Below, one piece after another: positions 14,051-22,460 of a stretch of 25,563 nt of DNA. Each line of letters starts with the position of its first letter. Positions within the stretch are counted from its first letter, which is position 1. A program made the translations under genes and the position numbers. The stretch is from NCBI GenBank assembly GCA_050698355.1, contig JBOHBN010000130.1:1-25563 (forward strand), read 5' to 3'. This DNA comes from JBOHBN01 sp050698355. GTDB lineage: Bacteria > Actinomycetota > Actinomycetes > Streptosporangiales > WHST01. Below the pieces are notes generated by a model. That model was given only the letters and a program-made list of their open reading frames with translations. It made no database searches and was not told where the DNA came from.

Positions 14051-15166
14051 CTACCGCCGAATCTTGGGGCTGAACGCGCGGGCGATCAGCCGCCCGACGA
14101 TGTTGAGGACGAGCACGATGCAGATCAGCAGCAGCGCCGCCGACCACGCCTGGTCGAAGGACGGCTGTTGCGGCACGCCGGGGTTCTGGTACTCGTTGTA
14201 GGCGAAGACCGACAGGGTCGCCATCTCGCCGTTGAACGGGTTCCAGTTCGTTCCCGCGACGATGCCGACGGTGACCAGGAGCGGGGCGGTCTCCCCGACT
14301 ATGCGCGCGATCGCGAGCGTGACGCCGCTGGCCATGCCCGCGGCGGCGGTGGGGAGCACGACCTTGACAACCACGCGCCACTTGGGCACGCCGAGCGCGA
14401 GGGCGGCCTCGCGCAGATCCCGCGGCACGACCCGCAGCATCTCCTCCGAGGAGCGCACGACGATGGGGATCATCAGCACCGACAGCGCCAGCGCTCCCAT
14501 GAACCCCATCGTTATCCCCGGCCCGAAAACCAGGGCGAAGAGCGCGTACGAGAACAGGCCCGCGACGATGGACGGGATGCCGACCATCACGTCGACGAGG
14601 AAGGTCAGCGCACGGCGCAGCTTTCCCCGTCCGTACTCGACCAGATAGACGGCCGCGAGGATCCCCACCGGTACGGAGATCAGCGTGGCGAGCCCCGTGA
14701 TCACGAGCGTGCCGACGAGCGCGTGAAAGACACCGCCGCCGGCGCCGATGATGCCCTGCTGCGAGTAGGTGAAGAACTCGAGGTCCATGCGCGCGACACC
14801 GCGCGAGATCACCGTGAACAGGACCGAGACCAGTGGTGTCAACGCCAGCAGGAAGGCCGAGGTGACGACCATGGTGACGGCGCGGTCGGTCGCCCTGCGG
14901 CGGCCCTCGACCGCCCAGGACGAGCCGTAGACGATCGCCCCGGAAATCGCGGCCGTACCGAGGACGAAGCCCACGACGCTGAAGCCGGTCACGGCCAGGA
15001 TTCCCGCGAGCACCGCACCGACCGCGCCGAACACGGCCCACGGCAACCAGCGTGGCAGCTTTCGTCTCGACGTGGGTATCGCCGGTGTGGTGCGGTCGCC
15101 GTGCCGACTGCTCCGCATCGGGACGGACGCGCATTCCAGTTCGCGCTGGCTGGTCGGGACGCTCAC
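14051..15166 (-). CDS. pstA: Phosphate ABC transporter permease PstA (long N-terminal form)
   Basis: A membrane subunit of the phosphate importer. The 371-residue product has the permease core (about 97-371) with HALVGTLVITGLATLISVPVGILAAVYL and the coupling-helix region LREAALALGVPKWRVVVKVVLP. In front of the core lie about 95 additional residues containing two further predicted membrane helices (about 41-60 and 62-85), so it is longer than enterobacterial PstA. The start is GTG 15164-15166, which overlaps the pstC stop as GTGA and has GGGAGGAG just upstream; the frame to 15493 runs inside pstC and is not used. It pairs with PstC. Confidence 0.94.
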   Translation of the reverse strand: MSVPTSQRELECASVPMRSSRHGDRTTPAIPTSRRKLPRWLPWAVFGAVGAVLAGILAVTGFSVVGFVLGTAAISGAIVYGSSWAVEGRRRATDRAVTMVVTSAFLLALTPLVSVLFTVISRGVARMDLEFFTYSQQGIIGAGGGVFHALVGTLVITGLATLISVPVGILAAVYLVEYGRGKLRRALTFLVDVMVGIPSIVAGLFSYALFALVFGPGITMGFMGALALSVLMIPIVVRSSEEMLRVVPRDLREAALALGVPKWRVVVKVVLPTAAAGMASGVTLAIARIVGETAPLLVTVGIVAGTNWNPFNGEMATLSVFAYNEYQNPGVPQQPSFDQAWSAALLLICIVLVLNIVGRLIARAFSPKIRR

Positions 15167-16113
15167 AGGTCTCCTCCCTGCGCGCTGGGTCCACGGTTGA
15201 CGATGGCGCGAGCGGTCATGTTCACCGCGAGCGTGATGGCGAAGAGCACGAGGCCGGTGGCGATCAGCACGTTGACGCCGAGGCCGTTCGCGTACGGGAA
15301 GTCCAGGGCGATGTTCGCCGCTATCGTGCCCGGGTTGGCGGAGCCGATCAGGTTGACCGTGATCCCGCCCGAGGAGGACAGCAGAAATGCGACCGCCATG
15401 GTCTCGCCGAGTGCCCTGCCGAGCCCCAGCATCGCGCCGCTCATGATCCCGGACTTGCCGAAGGGAAGAACGGCAGTCCGGATCATCTCCCACCGAGTCG
15501 CACCCAGTGCCAGCGCCGCTTCCTGGTGCAGCGCGGGGGTCTGCAGGAAGATCTCCCGGACGATGGCGGTGATGATCGGCAGGATCATCACCGCCAGCAC
15601 CAGGCCGGTGACAAGCATGGTGCGCCCGGTCAACGAGACGGGACCGGCGAAGAACGGGATGAACCCGAGGTGGTCACCCAACCACTTCTGCGGGCCCACC
15701 GACGCGCTGGTCAGCACGCCAACGCCCCACATGCCGTAGACGATGCTCGGGATCGCGGCGAGCACGTCGACGAGGTAGCCAAGGCCCTGACCGAGGCTGC
15801 GCGGCGCGTAGTGGGTGATGAACAGCGCGATCGCCACTGCCAACGGCGTGGCCACCACCAGCGCGATCGCCGAGGACAGCACGGTGCCGAACGCCAGCGG
15901 TGCTACATAGCTGCCGAGTCCGCCCTTACCGGGGATGTCGCCAGCTGGGGCGGAGATCGCCGGCCATGCCTCGACGAGCAGGAACAGCGCCACTCCGGCG
16001 AGGATGGCGAGTATGACCAGGCCCGAACCGCTCGCCAGACCGGAGAACATCCGGTCGCCGAGTCGTCGGGTGCCGTCGTGGCGCTGCTCCGCAGCTCGCA
16101 TGCTGGTACTCAC
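15163..16113 (-). CDS. pstC: Phosphate ABC transporter permease PstC
   Basis: The second membrane subunit of the phosphate importer, 316 residues with about six helices. The first helix is SGSGLVILAILAGVALFLLV. It also has FGTVLSSAIALVVATPLAVAIALFI and AIPSIVYGMWGV, and the coupling-helix motif HQEAALALGATRWEMIRTAVLP. GTG 16111-16113 gives MSTSMRAAEQ with AGGG upstream; ATG at 16101 is a possible alternative four codons later. The gene follows pstS by 28 bp and overlaps pstA by four bases, which fits an equimolar permease pair. Confidence 0.95.
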   Translation of the reverse strand: MSTSMRAAEQRHDGTRRLGDRMFSGLASGSGLVILAILAGVALFLLVEAWPAISAPAGDIPGKGGLGSYVAPLAFGTVLSSAIALVVATPLAVAIALFITHYAPRSLGQGLGYLVDVLAAIPSIVYGMWGVGVLTSASVGPQKWLGDHLGFIPFFAGPVSLTGRTMLVTGLVLAVMILPIITAIVREIFLQTPALHQEAALALGATRWEMIRTAVLPFGKSGIMSGAMLGLGRALGETMAVAFLLSSSGGITVNLIGSANPGTIAANIALDFPYANGLGVNVLIATGLVLFAITLAVNMTARAIVNRGPSAQGGDL

Positions 16114-16141
16114 ATCCCTACCCTTCGCGCGGCACCAGGGC

Positions 16142-17254
16142 TCACCCGGAGATGGACTCGATCGCCGGGCTCACCTCCTGCCGTAGCGTTGACGGGATCG
16201 GCGCGGAGCCGGCCTGTTCGGCGGCCAGCCGCTGACCCTGCGGGCTCGTGATGTAGTCCAGGTAGGCTCGGACGGCCTTGGCTTGCCCGGCCGAGTCGTA
16301 CTTCCCGCAAGCCAGCTCGTACGAGGCGAGCACGACCGGGTAGGTGCCGGACGCGGAGGTCTTGCGGTTCAGGTCATAGGTGAAGACGTACTTGTCCTTG
16401 GTGCCCGTCTGCTTGGAGTCGGCCAGGATCTTGGCCGCGGCCTTCGGGGATGGCCCGACGTACTCGTTGCCCACCTTCACCTTCGCGGTGCCGAGAGAGG
16501 GATCACTGCGGACCTGGCTGGCATCGGCGTACGTGATGGCACCCGGCGTCTGCTTCACGACCTTGACGACGCCCGAGGTGCCCTGGGCGCTCTCCCCCTT
16601 CAGCTTCGACGGCCAGGTCTCGGTGTCCCCGTAGGTCCACGCGCCGCCGGCGGCGCCGCTGAGGTAGTCGGTGAAGTTGCCCGAGGTGCCGGACTCGTCC
16701 GATCGGTGGACAGGGGTGATCGGCTGGTCGGGCAGATTGGCGGCCGGATTCGTCTTCGCGATCGCCGGGTCGTTCCAGTTCGTGATCTTGCCGGTGAATA
16801 TCTTCGCGGCCGCCTGCGGGGTCAGACGGAGGTCGTCCACGCCCTTGACGTTGTAGCTCATGGCGATCGGGGAGATGTAGACGGGAGCCTCGATCAGTAC
16901 GCCGCCGCACCGCTTGCGTGCCTTGGCCAGCTCGCCGCCCGTCAGCGCCTCGTCCGTGCCACCGAAGGCGGTGGCGCCCTCGATGAAGCGCTGCCGGCCC
17001 CCGCCGGACCCGATCGGCGAGTAGCTCATCGACACGTTCTGGTTCTTGCCTGTGAACTTGGCGATCCAGGCGTCCTGGGCCACCTTCTGGGTGCTCGCGC
17101 CGGCACCCTTGAGGTCGCCGGAGAGATTCTGGCCGCTGCCTGCGTCGCCGGTGCCCGCCGACGACTCGTTGGCCGCGCCGCACGCGCCGCAGGCCAGCGC
17201 AACCGCCAGCGCCGCAGGCAGAACTGCGGCTCGGGGCAGGGAACTCGTACGCAC
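16142..17254 (-). CDS. pstS: Phosphate-binding lipoprotein PstS
   Basis: The extracytoplasmic phosphate receptor of the Pst transporter, 370 residues. A lipoprotein signal precedes a Cys pair (Cys22 and Cys25 in LACGACGA); the lipidated one is ambiguous. Phosphate-contacting loops are visible: LKGAGASTQK (about 49-58), YSPIGSGGGRQRF and HRSDESGTSGNF. The C-terminus contains YITSPQGQ, typical of PstS. The start is GTG 17252-17254, with AAGGAG six bases upstream. It is the first gene of pstSCAB, and a three-unit PHO box lies 78-110 bp upstream, so induction by phosphate starvation through PhoP is expected. Confidence 0.96.
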   Translation of the reverse strand: MRTSSLPRAAVLPAALAVALACGACGAANESSAGTGDAGSGQNLSGDLKGAGASTQKVAQDAWIAKFTGKNQNVSMSYSPIGSGGGRQRFIEGATAFGGTDEALTGGELAKARKRCGGVLIEAPVYISPIAMSYNVKGVDDLRLTPQAAAKIFTGKITNWNDPAIAKTNPAANLPDQPITPVHRSDESGTSGNFTDYLSGAAGGAWTYGDTETWPSKLKGESAQGTSGVVKVVKQTPGAITYADASQVRSDPSLGTAKVKVGNEYVGPSPKAAAKILADSKQTGTKDKYVFTYDLNRKTSASGTYPVVLASYELACGKYDSAGQAKAVRAYLDYITSPQGQRLAAEQAGSAPIPSTLRQEVSPAIESISG

Positions 17255-17331
17255 GAAGGCTCCTTCGCTTGTTCATCGCATCCATTCAGACGCCAATGAC
17301 GCTAGGAAGCGCGAGTAGCGAGGAGACCGAA

Positions 17332-17364
17332 TCCCGGTTAACAGCAGGCGAACTCCGTATGAAC
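17332..17364 (-). promoter_or_regulatory. Three-unit PHO box upstream of pstS
   Basis: Read on the minus strand, three contiguous 11-bp units occur: GTTCATACGGA (17354-17364), GTTCGCCTGCT (17343-17353) and GTTAACCGGGA (17332-17342). This matches the PhoP direct-repeat unit pattern of Streptomyces. The box begins four bases beyond the gcvT stop, so the pst promoter is packed directly against gcvT. A possible -10 is TAGCGT (17299-17304). Confidence 0.8.
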
Positions 17365-17368
17365 CCCT

Positions 17369-18460
17369 CTAGACGAAGGGCGGCTTCACCACGGTGAACC
17401 GGGACGCGCGCCCGCGTACGTCCAGGGTGACCTCGTCGTCGTACGTGACCGACCGGTCGAGCAGCGCGAGCGCGATGCCCTGCTTGCTGGTCGGCGAGAA
17501 CGTGCCGCTCGTGACCGTGCCGACGGGCTGGCCGTCCTTGGCCACCACCATGTCAGGGCGCGGGATCGCGCGGTCGATCGGAACGAGCCCGCGGATCAGC
17601 CGGCGCGGCTTCTCGGCGCGCTCCCGGGTGAGGGGGTCCTTGCCCCAGAACGCCGGCTTGTCCCACCCCACTGCCCAGCTCGCGCGGGCCTGGACCGGCG
17701 TGATGGAAAGCGACAGCTCGTGGCCGTGCAGCGGGTACCCCATCTCGGTACGCAACGTGTCACGGGCGGCGAGGCCAGCCGGGCGGATGCCGTGGTCGGC
17801 GCCCGCGGCCAGCAGCGCGTCCCAGACCCGCTGCGCGTCCGCCGCCGGTATGAGCAGCTCGTAACCGTGCTCGCCGGTGTAGCCGCTGCGGCAGACGACG
17901 AGCGAGGTGCCCTGCCAGTCGGTGTCCTGGAACGACATGAACTCGTCCTCGTACGACAAGCCGACGGCCTGGACGACCTGGGTGCTCGCCGGGCCCTGCA
18001 CCGCGAGGACGGCGTACCGCTCGTGCTGGTCCTCGATGGTGACGCCTGCGGGTGCCTCCGCGGTGAGCCGCGAGAGGACCTCCGCGGCGTTGGCGGCGTT
18101 CGGCATCAACAGCACCTCGTCGTCGCCGCGCAGGTAGGCGATCATGTCGTCGACCACGCCGCCGGTCGGGTCGTCACAGCACAGCGTGTATTGCGCCTTG
18201 CCGGGATGGATCTTGCCGAGGTCGTTCGTGAACGTCGCGTTGATGTACGCCGCCGCGCCCGGGCCGCGTACGACCGCCTTGCCGAGGTGGCTCACGTCGA
18301 ACAGGCCGACCGTCTCGCGGACCGCGGTGTGCTCCTTGATGACGCCGCCGCCCTCGTACTCAAGCGGCATCTCCCAGCCGCCGAACTCGGCGAACTTGGC
18401 GCCGTTCGCGGCGTGCCAGTCGTGCAGCGGTGAGCGCTTCAGGGAACCCGTCTCGGCCAT
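17369..18460 (-). CDS. gcvT: Aminomethyltransferase (glycine cleavage system T protein)
   Basis: GcvT moves the aminomethyl carbon from lipoylated GcvH to tetrahydrofolate, releasing ammonia. The 363-residue protein has the normal length. Landmarks are FGGWEMPLEYEGG near the N-terminus, FDVSHLGK, the folate-site GGVVDDMIAY with the catalytic Asp (104/105), RSGYTGEHGYEL, RDTLRTEMGYPLHGHEL, and VTSGTFSPTSKQGIALA near the C-terminus. ATG 18458-18460 has no strong ribosome site, but TAGCGT lies seven bases upstream. gcvH and gcvP are not in the window. No glycine-riboswitch-like tandem structure is seen in the 94-bp gap upstream. Confidence 0.95.
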   Translation of the reverse strand: MAETGSLKRSPLHDWHAANGAKFAEFGGWEMPLEYEGGGVIKEHTAVRETVGLFDVSHLGKAVVRGPGAAAYINATFTNDLGKIHPGKAQYTLCCDDPTGGVVDDMIAYLRGDDEVLLMPNAANAAEVLSRLTAEAPAGVTIEDQHERYAVLAVQGPASTQVVQAVGLSYEDEFMSFQDTDWQGTSLVVCRSGYTGEHGYELLIPAADAQRVWDALLAAGADHGIRPAGLAARDTLRTEMGYPLHGHELSLSITPVQARASWAVGWDKPAFWGKDPLTRERAEKPRRLIRGLVPIDRAIPRPDMVVAKDGQPVGTVTSGTFSPTSKQGIALALLDRSVTYDDEVTLDVRGRASRFTVVKPPFV

Positions 18461-18505
18461 GCCCTGGACGCTAGCAGCCGTTGCTCTCGGCCCTCGGGTG
18501 GTTCA

Positions 18506-18524
18506 TCACGGGGCGTCCCCGTGA
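18506..18524. terminator. Hairpin between the GH13 gene and gcvT
   Basis: TCACGGGG (18506-18513) and CCCCGTGA (18517-18524) form a perfect 8-bp stem with a CGT loop. It is 31 bases past the stop of the sugar operon and 46 bp upstream of gcvT. The A-run is on its plus-strand side, so on the minus strand no U tail follows. It could end the sugar operon. Confidence 0.55.
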
Positions 18525-18554
18525 CGAAAAGCACGGAGTAAACGCGGGGTCAGG

Positions 18555-20168
18555 TCAGGCGTGGTTGGACAGGCGGAGCCAGCAGGCGGAGTCCGGGGGT
18601 AGCTCGTCGACCACACCGAGCTCGCTGGCGAGCAGCACGTCGCCGGCCGGCAACGGCGCCGGCGTGGCGCGGAAGTTCACCACACAGGCGAAACTGGATC
18701 CCCGCTGGAACGCGAGCACGTCCACACCCAACTCCAGCCAGGAGATCGACCGGGCGTGTCCCGCGCCGCGCCCGAGCACGCCGGACGCGCGCAGGCCCCG
18801 GCGCAGGCGCAACGCGGTACGAGTCAGCGCCAGCGTCGAGTCCTGCGCCCGTTCGGCCGCCTCGACCGAGTACACGCCCCACCCGTCCGGTTGCGGCAGC
18901 CACGGCCGGACCCGCCCGCCGGACGAGAAGCCGTACGCACCCGCGGCGGCCTCGGTCCACGGCAACGGGACGCGGCACCCGTCGCGGGAGGTGCCGCCGC
19001 GCAGCCACGCCGGGTCCTGCCGGTCCTCCTCGGAAACGTCGACCTCCGGCAGGCCGAGCTCCTCGCCCTGGTAGATGTACGCAGACCCCGGCAGCGCCAG
19101 GATCGCGAGCAGGCCCGCCCGCGCGCGGGAGAACCCGGCATCCCCGCCGCCGAACCGGGTGGACGCGCGCACGATGTCGTGGCTCTCCAGCACCCACGTG
19201 ACCGGAGCGCCGTACCTGTCGCCCTCGCGCAGCAGGTCGTCCATGACCGAGTGCCACGACCGCGCGTTCCACGGCGTCTGCGTCAGCGCGAACGCGAAGG
19301 ACTGGTGCAGCTCACCCGGCCGGGTGTAGAGCGCGGCTCGGTTCGGTGCGAGGTTCACCTCCCCCACGAGCACCCGCGGTGGGTCGTAGGAGTTCGCGAG
19401 CTTGCGCCACCCGCGGTAGACGTCGTGGGTCTCTTCGCGGTCGCTCGTGTAGGGGTTCGTGCGCGAGGTGTACGGGCGCACCTTGCTCGGGTCCGGAACG
19501 TCCGGCAGGCCGGGTGCCTTGTGCAGCCCGTGTGCCACGTCGATGCGGATGCCGTCGACCCCGAGGTCGAACCAGAATCCGAGCACGTCTGCGAAGAACC
19601 GGTTCGTAGCGGGGTTGTCCCAGTTCCAGTCCGGCTGTTCCGGGGCGTACAGGTGCAGGTACCACTCGCCCGGTTCACCGTCCGCCTCGGTGACGCGGGT
19701 CCAGGCGGGGCCACCGAACTCGCTCGGCCAGTTGTTCGGGGGTTCGTCGCCTCCGGGCCCGCGCCCGGGCCGGAAGTGGAACCGCTCCCGCTCCGCCGAA
19801 CCCGGCGGGGCGGCGAGCGCGGCGCGAAACGCCGGATGTTCGCGTGAGCAGTGGTTCGGCACCAGGTCGACGATCAGACGCAGGCCCGCGTCGTGCGCCG
19901 CGACCAGCAACTTGTCGACGTCGTCCAGCGTCCCGAAGAGCGGGTCGACGTCGCAGTAATCGCTCACGTCGTAGCCGTGGTCGGCCTGCGGTGAGGTCTG
20001 GAACGGCGTCAACCACAGCGCGTCGACGCCGAGCCGAACCAGGTAGTCGAGCCGCTCGACAATGCCCGGGATGTCGCCTACCCCGTCGCCGTCGGCGTCC
20101 GCGAAGCTGCGCGGGTACACCTGGTAGACGACGGCGTCACGCCACCACTCTTCCCCCCCGGCGACCAT
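18555..20168 (-). CDS. GH13 alpha-glucosidase / oligo-1,6-glucosidase
   Basis: A 537-residue cytoplasmic enzyme (no signal peptide) hydrolysing alpha-glucosidic bonds in short saccharides. The GH13 conserved regions are in order: YQVYPRSFADADGDGVGD, ALWLTPFQTSPQADHGYDVSDY, IVDLVPNHCS, GIRIDVAHG with nucleophile Asp210, LVGEVN with acid/base Glu270, and VLESHD with Asp331. The N-terminal sequence fits the alpha-glucosidase/trehalose-synthase-like side of the family rather than secreted alpha-amylases. It is the last gene of the importer operon, 31 bp after the second permease, so it should act on the imported sugar. A TACCGT six bases before ATG could give a second, leaderless transcript. Exact linkage specificity is not decided by sequence. 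Confidence 0.92.
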   Translation of the reverse strand: MVAGGEEWWRDAVVYQVYPRSFADADGDGVGDIPGIVERLDYLVRLGVDALWLTPFQTSPQADHGYDVSDYCDVDPLFGTLDDVDKLLVAAHDAGLRLIVDLVPNHCSREHPAFRAALAAPPGSAERERFHFRPGRGPGGDEPPNNWPSEFGGPAWTRVTEADGEPGEWYLHLYAPEQPDWNWDNPATNRFFADVLGFWFDLGVDGIRIDVAHGLHKAPGLPDVPDPSKVRPYTSRTNPYTSDREETHDVYRGWRKLANSYDPPRVLVGEVNLAPNRAALYTRPGELHQSFAFALTQTPWNARSWHSVMDDLLREGDRYGAPVTWVLESHDIVRASTRFGGGDAGFSRARAGLLAILALPGSAYIYQGEELGLPEVDVSEEDRQDPAWLRGGTSRDGCRVPLPWTEAAAGAYGFSSGGRVRPWLPQPDGWGVYSVEAAERAQDSTLALTRTALRLRRGLRASGVLGRGAGHARSISWLELGVDVLAFQRGSSFACVVNFRATPAPLPAGDVLLASELGVVDELPPDSACWLRLSNHA

Positions 20169-20199
20169 GATCCGACGGTAGCAGCAACCGCCTATGGCA

Positions 20200-21084
20200 C
20201 TACTTCACCGCGCCCGCGAGGACACCCTGCACGAAGTACCGCTGGAAGGCGAAGAAGACGATCAGCGGGACGATCAACGACAGGAACGCCGCCGGAGCGA
20301 TGATGTCCAGGTTCGAGCCGTAGTTGCGCATCTGGCTCTGGATGAACACCGTGATCGGCGCGTTCGTGCCCGGCACGAACACCAGCGCGACGAGCAGGTC
20401 GTTCCAGGTCCACAGGAACTGGAAGATGAAGAGCGACGCGATTGCGGGCCCACCGACCGGCAGCACGAGCTGCAGGAAGATGCGTGCCTCGCCCGCGCCG
20501 TCGACCCGTGCCGCCTCGAGCAGCTCCCCCGGGATGCCGACGAAGAAGTTCCGCAACAAGAAGATGGCGAACGGCAGCCCGAACGCCACGTGGAACAGCA
20601 CCGCCGACCAGATCGACCCGAAGATGTTCAGCACCCCGTACAGCGACGCCACCGGGATCAGCGCCATCTGCAGCGGCACGACGAGCAGCGCCACCACGAT
20701 GAGGAAGATGGTGTCGCGCCCGGGGAACTTGATCCAGGCGAACGCGTACGCCGCCATCGCACCGATCAGCACCACGAGGATCGATGCGGGCAGCGTGATC
20801 AGCACGGTGTTGAACAGTGCCCGGACCAGGTTGGGGTCGGACAGCAGCGAGCTGTACGGGCCGACCGTGAACTGCACCGGGTGGGTGAACACGTTCCACC
20901 AGCCGCTCGCGCTGATGTCACCCGACTCGCGGAACGACGTGACGAGCAGCCCGAACGTGGGCACCATCCACGCCAGCGCGACGATGATGAGGAACGCATG
21001 CAGCGGGCCCCGCGAGACCCTGCCGAGCAGCCGTCGCGTGCGGCTGCGCGGCGCCTGCACGACCTCGAGCGATGCGCTCGTCAT
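20200..21084 (-). CDS. Sugar ABC transporter permease, MalG/AglG-like
   Basis: A 294-residue membrane subunit of a carbohydrate importer with about six helices. The first is PLHAFLIIVALAWMVPTFGLLVTSF. The EAA coupling motif reads EAARVDGAGEARIF. LWTWNDLLVALVFV and a C-terminal FAFQRYFVQGVLAGAVK are typical of MalG-type permeases. ATG 21082-21084 overlaps the stop of the first permease as ATGA. The pair is expected to form a heterodimer. Confidence 0.93.
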   Translation of the reverse strand: MTSASLEVVQAPRSRTRRLLGRVSRGPLHAFLIIVALAWMVPTFGLLVTSFRESGDISASGWWNVFTHPVQFTVGPYSSLLSDPNLVRALFNTVLITLPASILVVLIGAMAAYAFAWIKFPGRDTIFLIVVALLVVPLQMALIPVASLYGVLNIFGSIWSAVLFHVAFGLPFAIFLLRNFFVGIPGELLEAARVDGAGEARIFLQLVLPVGGPAIASLFIFQFLWTWNDLLVALVFVPGTNAPITVFIQSQMRNYGSNLDIIAPAAFLSLIVPLIVFFAFQRYFVQGVLAGAVK

Positions 21085-22448
21085 GTGCCCACCCCGCCCT
21101 GCTTGAAGCGCTTCAGGTTCAAGATCATGAACGGGATCACGATGATGAACAGCAGGACGGCCACCGCGCTGCCCAAGCCGTACTGGCGCGCGGTGAACGA
21201 GGTGTTGTACATCTCCAACGCGATCACGTTCGCGGCGTTCTGGCTCCCGCCGGGCGCCGTGATCAGGACGATGTCGAAGATCTTCATGACGTTGATCACC
21301 ATCGTGGTGAACACAACACCGAGTACGGGCGCGAGTAGCGGCACCGTGACATGTCTGAAGACCTTCCACTCGCCGGCACCGTCGATCCGGGCCGCTTCCA
21401 GCACGTCACGAGGCAACGCGGCCAACCCCGCGGATACGACGACGACCGAGAAACCTGCCCACATCCAGCAGAACGCCGCGATGATCGCGTAGGTCACCAG
21501 CGTGGAGCCGAGCCAGTCGATACCGCCGAACGGATGTCGGAACGTCTGGCTGGCTACCCGGGCCTGGTACGGCCCGTCGCCGTCCAGATGGGAGAACTTG
21601 ACCGCGCCGTCGTCGCCGGTCGTTCCCCTCGCCACCACCTGGCCGTCGCCCCCCTGGTCGACGACCGTCACCGTGGCGCCGGGCAGGCCAACCTCGCCGT
21701 TCTCGACCACGCCCGGTTTGCCGCCACCGGGCTTGAAGTCGCGCCACACGACCACGGACATCCCGCCCGCCGGAGCGCTGTTCGGTTGTACCGCCTGCGT
21801 CGCGTCCTTCGGCATCGAGTCGGGTGGGATCGCCACCAGGCCGAGCAGCGCGACGTCACCGGCGCGGTAGTCGGTGCCGCCGTAGACCGCGCCGTCCTTG
21901 TGCATCTTGAGCGGGCCGCTCGGCGCGGGCTGCGCCTCCGGGTACGGTCCCGGCGGCTGCGCCTGGTTGTACGCCGCACCGATGACCGCGTTGAGCAGGC
22001 CCTTGTCCGGCGCCGGATCGTACACCAGTCGCCAGATCACGCCGGTGGCGAGGAACGACACGGCCATCGGCATGAACAGCACCACCTTGATGGCGGTGCC
22101 GTACCTGACCCGCTCGGTCAGGAGCGCGAATATCAGGCCGAGCCCGGTGATCACCGCCGGCGCCGCCGCCACCCAGATGGCGGTGTTCTTCAGCGCCGTG
22201 AGGATGCGGTGAGTGTGGGCGATGGTGCGGTAGTTCTCCAGCCCGGCGAACTTGCCGGTGGCATCGCTCAAGAAGCTCTGCCATACCGTGGCGATCGTCG
22301 GGTAGACGAGGAGCGCCCCGAGCAGCACCAGCGCCGGGGCGAGGAACGCCAGCCCCACCCAGAAGCGATGCCGGTGTGGCGATCCCCCGCGCCCGCCGCC
22401 GCGGCTTGGTTTGGCCCCGGCCTTCGCCGGGGCCGTCGCTGCGGTCAT
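21081..22448 (-). CDS. Sugar ABC transporter permease, MalF/AglF-like, with Ig-like extracellular insertion
   Basis: A 455-residue permease, against about 300 for typical homologues. Membrane helices: about 30-53, 86-110, 119-142, then about 317-342 and the remaining C-terminal ones. The EAA motif is EAARIDGAGEW (351-361). Between the third and fourth helices lies an insertion at about 157-308, outside the membrane. Its first part is Pro-rich; the second (about 246-300) reads GEVGLPGATVTVVD, then ARGTTGDDGAVKF and GPYQARV, the pattern of SdrD-B/CnaB-like beta-sandwich domains. The frame is continuous and the permease core resumes with PFGGIDWLGSTLVTY, so this is not an error. It probably contacts the binding protein or sugar polymer; that is inference. 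Confidence 0.92.
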   Translation of the reverse strand: MTAATAPAKAGAKPSRGGGRGGSPHRHRFWVGLAFLAPALVLLGALLVYPTIATVWQSFLSDATGKFAGLENYRTIAHTHRILTALKNTAIWVAAAPAVITGLGLIFALLTERVRYGTAIKVVLFMPMAVSFLATGVIWRLVYDPAPDKGLLNAVIGAAYNQAQPPGPYPEAQPAPSGPLKMHKDGAVYGGTDYRAGDVALLGLVAIPPDSMPKDATQAVQPNSAPAGGMSVVVWRDFKPGGGKPGVVENGEVGLPGATVTVVDQGGDGQVVARGTTGDDGAVKFSHLDGDGPYQARVASQTFRHPFGGIDWLGSTLVTYAIIAAFCWMWAGFSVVVVSAGLAALPRDVLEAARIDGAGEWKVFRHVTVPLLAPVLGVVFTTMVINVMKIFDIVLITAPGGSQNAANVIALEMYNTSFTARQYGLGSAVAVLLFIIVIPFMILNLKRFKQGGVGT

Positions 22449-22460
22449 CGTGGCGGCTCG

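Noticed and set aside
13976..15739. 587-codon plus-strand frame opposite pstA and pstC
   Set aside because: Composition is Asp/Arg/His-rich and repetitive, as in typical antisense artefacts; the pst genes explain the region.
18461..18554. Glycine riboswitch upstream of gcvT
   Set aside because: The gap is only 94 bp, much of it taken by a simple 8-bp hairpin, with no tandem aptamer-like conserved segments visible.
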